From Diadema setosum (Eukaryota > Echinodermata > Echinoidea > Diadematoida > Diadematidae): a DNA stretch of 64,000 nucleotides. The notes beneath the pieces are model-generated. The model saw only the letters and a list, made by a program, of their open reading frames with translations, was not told where the DNA came from and did not search any database. The position numbers and the translations under genes were made by a program. How positions within the stretch are numbered: position 1 is the first letter of the stretch; each line of letters begins with the position of its first letter. This document shows positions 35,670 through 45,659 of the stretch, piece by piece. The stretch lies in contig CM067066.1 in assembly GCA_033980235.1 (NCBI GenBank), forward strand, positions 26,719,476-26,783,475, written 5' to 3'.

Positions 35670-36435
35670 GGCGTGTCTTCATCAGCCCGAAGTTCAAACT
35701 AGCGGGATATTTTGTGGTCTTGGAAAATAGCCTGATACTGCGAATGTGCATCTTCATCAGCTGGAACAGCCCTCTCGGGGAAATTAGCCCAAAATTTGAC
35801 GCATGGGTACTTTGTATCATTACTCTGCTTAGCTCGCGGTTTGAAAGTGGATTTCCCCGCGCAAAATCTCCTATACTCTCCAAAGGGATATCAATAACAT
35901 TACTCTTTCTTCTGTCTAGTGAGACATCTTATGAAATTTACGATTTGCAGAGTTTAAACACATCATAAATACACACAATCTGCAAGAATCTTCAGCTTAG
36001 GTAGAGTGGACCAGAAGAAGAAGTACAAATAAGGATGGAACAGCCAGCATGCACTGTACAGAGTTAAAGAAGATGTCAACAATAACAGGCCTAGTATGCA
36101 CATTGTGATCCTTGAATACACTGCGTGTATGTACACAGTCACTAGCTTGTTTATGCACTTTCCAATAATTCCCCACAGCCAGCTGACTAACCAGAAGCGT
36201 GGAGGGATCGAGAAAATTTCAGGCTGATGGAGACACACCCAAAATAACACGCTAGTTCACGAATTAGTGCACTAATTCATGAACTAGCCCAATATTTCTT
36301 GGGATATTTTCCCGACCAAATAGCACGCAATTTGCGTCTTCATCACACAAATAGCGCGCTATTTTGACATCGGGCTAGTTTCATAACCGCAAAATAGGGC
36401 GCTATTTTGAAACTTCGGGCTGATGAAGACACGCC
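35670..36435. mobile_element. 766-bp TIR element with TACTG target duplication
   Basis: GGCGTGTCTTCATCAGCCCG at the left is repeated inverted at the right, with about 30 bases matching and continuing to AGTT and AGCG. TACTG flanks both sides (35665-35669 and 36436-36440). Inside lie AAATAGCGCGCTATTT-type palindromes and a 36-base near-palindrome at 36252-36287 centred on GTGCAC. No transposase frame. The superfamily is not assigned. Confidence 0.75.
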
Positions 36436-36589
36436 TACTGTACTCTCCTTCTTTCCTCCTCGCTCCAGAGAGCATGTAGCTATCAGACATTCGTACAGTG
36501 TCTGGTCGGGCTAGACTACATACTAGGGACTACGGACTGCTTCCAAGTTTTTCTTACGTCCCATTACATGTCGTCAGGTTCATCCCGAT

Positions 36590-36802
36590 TACTGTAAAAG
36601 TGGAAATTTTCGCGGTGTTGAAATTTTCGCGCATTTCGCGCAACCAGAAACTAGCGCGAAAATAAAAACACGCGAATATTTTTGCTTGCCATACGTTCCT
36701 GTGCGTGATGTCTCGTTTCCGCGGAATTAAAAACACGCGAAACTCTTCTGACCCGGCCTTGCGCGAAAAATTAGTCGCACGAAAATATCCACTTTTACAG
36801 TA
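36590..36802 (-). mobile_element. TACTGTAAAAGTGG element, copy b (family 1)
   Basis: 213 bases, the same length as copy a and in the opposite orientation, with near-identical ends and CGCGAAA-rich interior. It lies about 155 bases beyond the 766-bp element. Confidence 0.78.
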
Positions 36803-37239
36803 CTACGGCTTACTAGGTGTCTCGATCATCAGTATTGTGACTGCTGCGGCAATTCTTTTTTCATTTAAAAAATCTGACATGGCATCCATGGCAATCACAG
36901 CCTGTCAGGTTTGTCCGTCCCATGCCCCGGCGTTGTCTCACGTCTATCCGTTTTGTCCGTGATGGTCCAAAATGGGATTGCCGTGGCCACAGGGAACATG
37001 GTGTAAACGCATCATTACTTTGCAGGCATGTATCGTGTCAGGAATCCATATAATCATATGCACACAATAATGCAAAAATCCTTCAAATATGTCTGTGCAT
37101 GGCAATATGTAAAGCCAAAAATTATGAACATACATGTGTGAACAGGGGAATAGTGCTTTGGATTGACACAGTCATTACAATCAATGCAAATATATTTTTC
37201 TTGTAATAAGTAGATCCTGGTCAGACGAACAAATCCAGG

Positions 37240-37420
37240 GCCCTGTTTCATAAAGCTGTTCGTAAAGTTACCCATGACTTTACGAATGTGCCAATATGTA
37301 GCAGGGTTCTCGCCAGGAATTTCTTCACGCTTGTCGGCATTTATGCGCGCTGTTCTGGGGGTGGGTACGGGAGGGGGGTTGCCCCTCCCGCGCGAAGCGC
37401 GGAAGCCTTCGCTAATGCTC
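37240..37420. repeat. Dispersed repeat fragment with short palindromes
   Basis: GGGCCCTGTTTCATAAAG begins a stretch with the hairpin CGTAAAGT-8 bases-ACTTTACG at 37261-37284. A GC-rich end follows (CCCCTCCCGCGCGAAGCGCG). It looks like a piece of a dispersed element; borders are not defined. Confidence 0.4.
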
Positions 37421-37829
37421 AATACAACACAGATAAATCGCCGCTAAAATGCCACTAAATGCGAAATTTTCACGGAGATGTAATGAACGTTGTGAGGGGC
37501 ATATTCTCACAGAAACAATGCAGAAACTCCATACCTTTTGTTAGCGGCAGTTCCTAAATAATAAATGAAAGAGAAATAGGTGCCGATGGTAGAGGTTCCG
37601 ATTTCTTTTAGGCCTTTCCTGTTTCACTGTTGCAATAATTAGCCGCCTCTGCATCGCAACAACGCGCGCCGTGTTGCTTTCTCGCCGTCTGCTCGACCAC
37701 GTGGTAGGCCTATTGCATGCAGATGCGCGAGAAGCGATCGAGAACTTTCGGGATATCGTTGCACTTTCCTTTCTGGGTATACTGCGGTAGTTTGGCCGTG
37801 ACATCAAAGAGATATCATACAAAAATGTA

Positions 37830-39330
37830 ATGATAAGATGGTCATTATTCCGAAGGTTTGTTTAATCATAAAATGAAACGATTCATTACTGAGTACTTCG
37901 AAGGTTTGTAATCGACAACAACAACACCAAAGGTCGGTACTACAGATGAATGTTCAAAATAAAACTGATTTCGTTCGAAGATTAACAAGCATTTTTTCTT
38001 TATTATTTTCCGATTAACGAACCTTCAGAAAGGAATCTATCATCTATCGTTATTGCTTCAAAATAACAAACCTTCAGAATAAGAAAACACCCTTTTTTGG
38101 GCCGTTGTTGTATTCCGAAATTATACTGGCAGAACATTCGAAATAACAAAACTGATTTCGTTTGGATATAAACGAATATTTTCTCCTTTATAATTTTTCT
38201 ATTAACGATCATTCAGAATTAAGAATGTAGAGTATTATATTGCCATTATTCTTTCGGAGTAACGAACCCTGAGGGTAAGAAAACTGTAACCGTTTTCATT
38301 TCTTTTTTATCGTTTTCCGATTAACGATCGTTATTCTTTCGCAGTAACGAACCTTCAGAGTAAAAGAAAACTCACGGTAACCGTTTTGGGGCCGTCGTTT
38401 TATTCTGAAATTTCACTGACGGAAACGTTCGAAATAACAAAACTGATTTCGTTGTGAAATGAACGGACATTTTTTAAAAATCATTTTTGGATTAACGAAC
38501 CTTCAGAATAAGGAATATAGCATTATTTTTTTTTCATTAATCTGTCGGAGTAACGAACCCTACGAGTAAGAAAAGTGCAACTGTTTTTTGGGGCAGTTTT
38601 ATTCCAAATTTCACTGGCAAAACGTTCGAAATGACGCACTGATTTCGTTTTGAAATTTACGGACATTTTTCTTTATTCAATTTCCGGTTAACGAACCTTC
38701 AGAATAAAGAATCTATTATTATTTCATCATTACTATATATACTTCTGTCGGAATAACAGACCCTTATAGAGTACGAAAACACGCTGTTTTTGTGCCGTCG
38801 TTTTATTCCGAAATTTCACTGACAGAAACGTTCGAAATAACAAAACTGATTTCGTTGTGAAATGAACGGACATTTTTTCTTGATCATTTTTTGGATTAAC
38901 GAACCTTCAGAATAGGGAATCTAGCATCATTTTATCATTAATCTGTCGGAGTAACGAACCCTCAGAGTAAGAAAACTGCAACTGTTTTGGGGCAGTCGTT
39001 TTATTCCAAAATTTCACTGGCAAAACGTTTGAAATGACGCACTGATTTCGTTTTGAAATTTACGGACATTTTTCTTTATTCAATTTTCGGTTAACGAACC
39101 TTCAGAATAAAGAATCTACAAGTTATTATTTCATCATTACTACTTCTGTCGGAATAACAGACCCTTACAGAGTACGTTATTCCGAAATTTCACTGGCACT
39201 GCACGTTCGAAATAACAAAACTGATTTCGTCGTGAAATGAACGGACATTTTTTCTTAATCATTTTTGGATTAACGAACCTTCAGAATAAAGAATCTAGCA
39301 TCATTTTATCATTAATCTGTCGGAGTAACG
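37830..39330 (+). repeat. Higher-order tandem array
   Basis: AACGAACCTTCAG-type boxes recur at 38016, 38214, 38494, 38690, 38898, 39093 and 39272. Two unit types alternate: one with GTGAAATGAACGGACATTTT, the other with TTTTGAAATTTACGGACATT. Like units are 403-404 bases apart, so the array is a dimer. It ends in an A run at 39330, 265 bases before the inverted repeat arm. Confidence 0.75.
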
Positions 39331-40148
39331 AAAAAAAAAAAAAGAAATCTTGGTGGCGATAACTGATGCTGGTGTAGAGAAAAACAAAGACAGCTCGCTC
39401 AAAAGATGCTTCCTTCTTTCAGTTTATTTTCTCCCCCGTCATTCCTATGCTATCGTTCTCCTCCCATGAACCCCTGCCATGCAGGGACGATGAACAAAAC
39501 AAAATGTTACCGATGCTGCAATGAAAAAAAAAAGAAGAAAGAAACACGTCCTCAAAGCAAATAACCGGGGAGCCAAACGCTAAAAACAGAGGTCGAGTTG
39601 CACTCTCTCTACAAACTAAGTAGACCATGCTTATTTTCAAGTTTTTATTGTAACAAACAACATTCCACTGGTCTACCTCAAAAAATTTGTTGCGAAAGCC
39701 TCCAAATCCAAGATGGCGTCCAAGATGGCCGCCATATTTAATGAATTTGTTGTTTGAGAGATAAAATTTGATTGAAACATCAGACTTCAACAAATTTGAT
39801 GTCATATGAAAGAGAATAAAATTTTCTACAAGTTGATACCATTTTTGTGGGTTATTGTGATAACTGGATTGAGATTTTAAGGAAAAAACACTCATTTTTT
39901 GATATTTTTCTGAAAAAAGGAAAGTCATGAAAATGCTTGATTTCGCATAAATCAGAGAAAGACTGAAGAATTATCTTGAAACGTTTCAAGAATTTTGTTT
40001 GACATTTAATTAATATTTGGAGAATATTAGGGGTCAGTACCATTTTCGGTTCAGGAGTTATAATGTCTCAAACTTGAAAACTCACTATGTAAAAATGGCC
40101 ACTTACGTTATCACCAAGACCTTGTTGGTCATAAAAAAGTCTGTGCGC

Positions 40149-40220
40149 GCCAAGACTACTACACGCACCACTGGCACTGGCGCTCGTAGCAGTGCCAGTG
40201 GTGCGTGTAGTAGTCTTGGC
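40149..40220. repeat. Perfect 31-bp-stem hairpin in the left arm
   Basis: GCCAAGACTACTACACGCAC begins a 31-base arm that is followed by the loop GCGCTCGTAG and its exact reverse complement. Outside it, AAAAAGTCTG and CAGACTTTTT extend the fold across a small internal loop. Confidence 0.88.
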
Positions 40221-40706
40221 AAATGCAGACTTTTTCTTTGACAAACTAGGGTTTGTACCTGCAAACTAACTTTTCATACCAAGTGGTAGCTCAGGTGATA
40301 CTGATCGCTATTATTTCAAAGTAGATTGTTCTGAAGCAGATGAGATGAAGCCCCCCAAAAAATTCAAATAGAGGTAGTAGCTTGAAACTTGGCACCAATC
40401 TTGTTATTGATAGTTTAAGACAGAATTTAGATCAACCGCTCCAAAAAAAAAAAAAAATCAAGATGACAGCCATCAAAGTTGACATAGTGCATTGCGCCAA
40501 ATTAAATGTATTATTTCGATTTTGATACAATTTTGTCTGTTGCGCTATCTTAAACCGTCTTAGGTTTTTATGGACACAGTTTTAACAGTGATATTCTACT
40601 CTCCGAAAAAGAAAAAACAAATCGAGTGGAAGTTTTTACTTTTGATTTGAGGAGTGAATAACAGAAAACGGTGAATTTAGAGTGAAAGTGGAGTGACTTT
40701 TGAGTG

Positions 40707-40989
40707 AAAATGTTCATTTTCACTCATTTTAGAGTGACCTTAGGCAGGGCCCCACACTAACTTTTATTTTTGGTGGCCCAAAGGCAAATATCCGACCTTT
40801 TTCGTTGGCCCGATCAGGCCACCAAATTCTTCATTTCTGACATTTTGGTGGCCCGACGTGCGTAACGGTTTGTGGTGGCCCTGGGCCACCGGACCACCGT
40901 TAGTGTCGAGCCCTGCCTTTTATAGGGATCACTCGTCACTCTTCGAGTGATCCCCGAGGTCACTCTAAAATGAATGAAAATGAACATTT
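40707..40989. mobile_element. 33-bp inverted pair around a nested element
   Basis: 40708-40740 and 40957-40989 are inverses with one mismatch (TTCATTTTCACTCATTTTAG at left). The element at 40743-40917 sits inside, almost touching the left arm. Confidence 0.6.
40743..40917. mobile_element. 175-bp element with GGCAGGGC ends
   Basis: GGCAGGGCCCCACACTAAC and GTTAGTGTCGAGCCCTGCC are 19-base inverted ends with two mismatches. The CAGGG terminus is hAT-like, but I see no clean 8-base target duplication. The interior has GTGGCCC and GGGCCACC palindromes. Confidence 0.6.
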
Positions 40990-41270
40990 CAATCTCGAGT
41001 GATCCTGATATCTATATTATGGGAAAGCATCTACCAATGGCATAAGTTCAGATCAACTTATTGCGACACTATAACCCACATGAAATCAGCCTAAAAACAA
41101 TGAAAGAAAAATCTGATAACAGTAAATACAGTTTCAGCATGCTTATTTATAAATGTGAATATACAGCACGAATAATCAATTTGGACAATTTTATTCGAAC
41201 AATATACTGAAAAAGTAATTTCGCACAACACATTTAAGAGCAAAGTTGAGAAATTGCCGCCATGTCAGAT

Positions 41271-41306
41271 TTTTTTTTTTTTTTTTTTTTTTTTTGGGGG
41301 GGGGGT
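41271..41306 (+). repeat. T26G10 homopolymer junction
   Basis: A T run passes directly into a G run. The same junction type occurs at 49240, 50731 and 54257, and its complement CnAm at 17411, 29737, 41493, 45003 and 61715. Confidence 0.9.
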
Positions 41307-42019
41307 TCGGATCAGAAGGGCTTTCAAGGACATCTGCGGATCAGACTGTCATTATTACACATAACCATCATCATTCACGTTTCTACAACAGCGGAGTAAC
41401 ATACATGTACAAGTAAAAAAGCATAACTTTGATACAGAAGCATTTCTTTTTTATCAAAGATTGGGCCTTACCCAAACACTGGAATGAGCTCCACCCCCCC
41501 CCCCCCCCCAAAAAAAAGACCCTCAATATGGTTTAGTACAATATCGTTCGGATGTATAGAAACAAGTAATAGACAGCAATATAAGAAGATTGAACAAAAT
41601 ATATCAAATCATAAGTTATAAGTTGAGATTTAACTTTCACGCAACACACTAAAGGTATTGTTTACCATTGGGAGAGATATCACATTCGATTTATATGTGC
41701 AGGTTAGTTGTATCACAAAACATTCTACCATGTAAAAAAATTAAAATAAAGCCTAAAACATACGGAGATAACACCATTTCTTTTCAAGAAACCATGACCA
41801 TGATAACTGTTAACAATTTAGTATATAAAAAGACATTCTTATCAGATCTATTTAGTATATCTAACAATATTTAGCATAAATTATACTGATTTAAGTTTGT
41901 ACATTAGTTGTTCTATCCCTAACTCACAGTTTAGAACTAGTTTTAGGAATTAAGTAAAGCTGGGTTTTTGTTTTATGTGCACTAATGGTAAATAATGCCT
42001 TGAACGACAACTTCGATTA

Positions 42020-42870
42020 ACTACCGCCATCTTGAATTTTGTGTGGATACTATTTTTATCGCTAAATATTACACATTGGCAAAATTTGTGCCAAATTCCA
42101 AGCTCCTATCTCTTTTTGGAAAATACTTTCTGTTCCATCTTATCTGCCTCAGAACAATCTACTATGATGAAATGCTACAGTAATAGCGACCAGCGTCACC
42201 TACCACTTGGCATGAAAAGTTAGTTGCAGGTACTTGGAAGTCACTAGACCATAACAATATTACATGTGACCATGTAAACACATTGTATGCAAAATTTATA
42301 ATGCATAAATTATATTTTTTTCAAGTTTTAGATGTTAACTTGTCAACAGTGTATGATATTGCCTATAATTCCAGAAATATGAATTATGTCTCAATCTCAG
42401 TAAATCTCAATCTCAATCGCAGGTTTCAAAACAATTCTTCAGTTCTTTTTTGATAAATATTAAATCATGCATTTTTACATTTCTTCCTTTTTTCAAAACA
42501 ATATAGAAATATGTATCCCCCCAAAAAAAGAGAAGCAAACAACACCCCCCCCCCCAATTTATCACAATACACAGCTAAAGTGGTATCAACTTTTAGGAAG
42601 TTTTGCTCTCCTTCATATGACATCAAATTTGTGGCAATCCAATGTCTCTATCAAATTTTATGTTTGAAATGTTAAATTCAATAAAAATGGCGGCCCTATT
42701 GGACCGCATCTGTACTTTGGAGGTTTTTGCAACAAATCTACTGAGGTGTACTTACGGAACATTGCTTAGTACACTTAATATTATGTATGGTCTTGTTTAT
42801 AGTGGAACTCGTAAAGTAAGCACGATCTTGGATTTGACCCTCTGTGACGTCTTTGGGAACAGATGCGTGC
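42020..42870 (+). repeat. Diverged third copy of the inverted-repeat arm
   Basis: Blocks such as TCTGCCTCAGAACAATCTACT, GGTATCAACTTTTAGGAAG (each shortened here) and AAAATGGCGGCC correspond to the right arm at 43340, 43841 and 43945. About 210 bases with the 31-bp hairpin are missing here. Confidence 0.6.
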
Positions 42871-43462
42871 AAATATATATTATGTAAAATTGGATTTCAA
42901 GTTTTAGACATTATAACTCCTGAAGCAAATACAATACTGACCCCTAATTTTCTCGAAATATTGATTATGTTATGGGAAAGATGTTAATTTCTGCATGGTT
43001 TTCATAAACATTTTTAATTTAATTTTTTTTTTTTACTTTTTAGAGAAATATTCATGGTGCATTCTGAAAAAGTCTCCATAAAAACCTAAGATGGTTTGAA
43101 ATACCATTAAAATGTTCAGAATATATAAAAAAACCATATAAATGGACAGCAAGACAGACAAAATTGTATCAAAAACGAATTGATACATTTACTTTGGCGC
43201 AATACACTATGTCAGCTTTGATGGCCTGCAATTTTGAATTTTTTGAGTGATTGATCCAAATTTTGTTTTAAAAACTTTCTATAGCAAGGTTATTGTTTCA
43301 AGCTTCTACCTCTATTTGAAAGATATTTTTTGCTTCATCTCATCTGCTTCAGAACAATCTACTTTGAAACAATAGCAATCAGCGTCACCTGAGCTACCAC
43401 TTGGTATGAAAAGTTAGTTTGCAGGCACAAACCCTTGTTTGTCAAAGAAAAAGTCTGCGTTT

Positions 43463-43534
43463 GCCAAGACTGCTACACGCACCACTGGCACTGCTACTAG
43501 CGGCAGTGCCAGTGGTGCGTGTAGTAGTCTTGGC
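43463..43534. repeat. 31-bp-stem hairpin in the right arm
   Basis: Same stem as 40149 with one G-for-A change that would still wobble-pair in RNA, and a different 10-base loop (CTACTAGCGG). Confidence 0.88.
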
Positions 43535-44233
43535 GCGCGCAGGCTTTTTTTACGACCAACAAGGTCTTGTCACAACTAAAGTGGCCATTTTTACATAGTG
43601 AGTTTTCAAGTTTGAGACATTATAACTCCTGAACCGAAAATGGTACTGACCCTTAATTTTCTCCAAATATTAATTATATGTCAAACAAAATTCTTGAAAC
43701 GTTTCAAGATAATCCTTCAGTTTTTCTCTGATTTATGCTGAATCAAGCATTTTCATGATTTTCCTTTTTTCAGAAAAATATCAAAAAATGAGTGTTTTTT
43801 CCTTAAAATCTCAATCCAGTTATCACAATAACCCACAAAAATGGTATCAACTTGTAGAAAATTTTATTCTCTTTCATATGACATCAAATTTGTTGAAGTC
43901 TGATGTTTCAGTCAAATTTTATCTCTCAAACAACAAATTCATTAAATATGGCGGCCATCTTGGACGCCATCTTGGATTTGGAGGCTTTCGCAACAAATTT
44001 TTTGAGGTAGACCAGTGGAATGTTGTTTGTTACAATAAAAACTTGAAAATAAGCATGGTCTACTTAGTTTGTAGAGAGAGTGCAACTCACTCGTTAAGTA
44101 AGCGACTTTTTGGGGTTTGGCCCTCCGTTTAAAATTATCTACACTTTTCAAGTTGAACAAATTGATGTTCGTAATGAAGAATAAAAAAAAAAAGCACGAC
44201 CTCAAGCAGTGGGGAAACTTGATATCATGGCTT

Positions 44234-44258
44234 GTGGAAATTTCCATGAAATTTCCAC
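44234..44258. repeat. 11-bp-stem hairpin
   Basis: GTGGAAATTTC, loop CAT, GAAATTTCCAC. It includes GGAAATTTCC, a kappa-B-like string, and alternating GAA/TTC. It lies just outside the large inverted repeat. Confidence 0.5.
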
Positions 44259-44819
44259 GAAAGCCAGGTGTCAGATAAAGAATGTCGCGCGTACTGCTAC
44301 CTTGCTTCAGTGGTCGTAAACAGCGTGTACATAGCATGTAAACCAACTGGGAACATTGATGAATGATCATCATTTATTTTCTGCCCGTGAAGGCCCCCTA
44401 ACCCACCTTTTAACAAACCAAGCCAGAAGCACGTGGAGCATTACGTATACGTTGAACTTGAAAGACCATCATGACAGAATTACTATAAATTTCGGCCCGG
44501 AGAAGGAAAATGGAATATTCACGAATGACGTTTACAAATCCATAGAAATTGAAAAGGCTAAAATGGAACGCATGGCTTTTTAGATTAAAAAAAAAATAAC
44601 CCACTGAAACTACCAAAACCTAAATAACAATTTGCATTTGCTTACTCCACCGCACGTTCTTTTTTCTTTTCTTTTTTTAACGAAAAATGGAGTTAATTTT
44701 CTCTCTGCGGCAATGCTTTGAACGCATCTAATTTTGCGTCATTGCCGATAGCCAGCTTCCTAAAGAATTGATACGAATCCTTTCAAATATACGAAACAAA
44801 GTCTAAAGATCCTGGATCC

Positions 44820-45000
44820 TGGCGGTGAATTTCGGTGGTATTATAAATCCTGCTCACTATCAAAATTTAATCATCTGTTCCTTGCGCCATTTTACCAACC
44901 AACTGTTCCTGAAAATTTCATCCTAATCTGTTCCCAAATTTTGACTTATTTTGCGAATAGAGAGACAGACAGGCAGACGAACTAACAAACAAACCAAAGC
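44820..45000. repeat. Probable dispersed repeat tail
   Basis: AAAATTTCATCCTAATCTGTTC followed by GACAGACAGGCAGACGAAC (both abridged) resembles the tail style of invertebrate dispersed repeats. Borders are not definable. It ends at a C10A18 tract at 45003. Confidence 0.3.
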
Positions 45001-45099
45001 AGCCCCCCCCCCAAAAAAAAAAAAAAAAAATACATGTACAACCTTTGGCGGAGGGGGGCATGCATTTCATATCGTTTGTTTTTGCGTAACCCGACAACA

Positions 45100-45430
45100 A
45101 GCGTGACAACAAGCGAGCACGTGTCAACCTTCCTCAGCCTCCTTCGGCCTCCGACCCTCTCTTTCCGTCCTCTCTCTCCCTCTCACAATACACTGTACTG
45201 TTGTGCACGCAGGCGGCTATTCAGTGGCCGACTGGGTGCTTGTGCATGAGGTTTGTGTGTGTGGATCCCAAATCAGAGCGCATGTGAGTGAGCAAGTGTG
45301 TGATGTGGTACTGTGTATCAGCAGGTAGGTGAGACCTCCCCGGTATCAGCTAGTACGTCGCTCTGTTGAGCTAGCTGCGTTGTTGTGATCGGTGCGGTGA
45401 CTGCGTGGGTAAATTTTTGCGCTTGTATAA
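45100..45430. promoter_or_regulatory. GC-rich, pyrimidine-rich island
   Basis: The segment is richer in G+C than its flanks and has a CTCTCTCCCTCTC stretch and donor-like CAG|GTAGGT at 45323. It might be an untranslated first exon or promoter, but there is no TATA box and no open frame of note. Confidence 0.18.
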
Positions 45431-45534
45431 GTATGTAAACTGCTGCTGCTTTCATCATCTAGCTTCTTTTCTAGCCAGATAATAAAGACTGAAAACGGCG
45501 AGAAATTGGTCCGAACTTAGCTCGTCAAGCAAGT

Positions 45535-45640
45535 TACCCTTGTCGGCAAGTTCACGCGTGGTGTTACCCTTGTCGGCAAGTTTTACCCTTGTCGGCAATT
45601 GCTTCTTCAAACCGCACGCTTGTCGGGGCCGACAAGGGTG
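45535..45640. repeat. Cluster of CCCTTGTCGGCAA repeats with hairpin
   Basis: ACCCTTGTCGGCAA occurs three times (45537, 45566, 45585). The perfect hairpin CTTGTCGG-GG-CCGACAAG follows at 45619-45636, then GGGT. CACGCTTGTCGGCA at 37328 is related. Confidence 0.6.
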
Positions 45641-45659
45641 ATATACGCTGGCGAGATCC

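Larger units (their letters stand above)
39595..44088. mobile_element. Large inverted repeat (fold-back element)
   Basis: Left arm 39595-40575 and right arm 43075-44088 are highly similar reverse complements, from GAGTTGCACTCTCTC outside to TAGGTTTTTATGGA inside, with about 2.5 kb between. Reading frames of 125-169 codons occur at the same place in both arms but match no family I know. The spacer holds a diverged third copy in the right-arm orientation (42020-42870) and a nested element (40743). Fold-back transposon is an inference; a recent inverted duplication is the alternative. Confidence 0.72.

Noticed and set aside
37830..39330. CRISPR array
   Set aside because: Repeats are about 200 bases with related spacers, a eukaryotic tandem satellite.
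39419..44132. Shared 125-169-codon frames in both arms of the inverted repeat as a real gene
   Set aside because: The frames match because the DNA matches. The diverged third copy keeps spacing over about 34 codons but then has a stop, and other frames are equally indel-free. No family is recognised.
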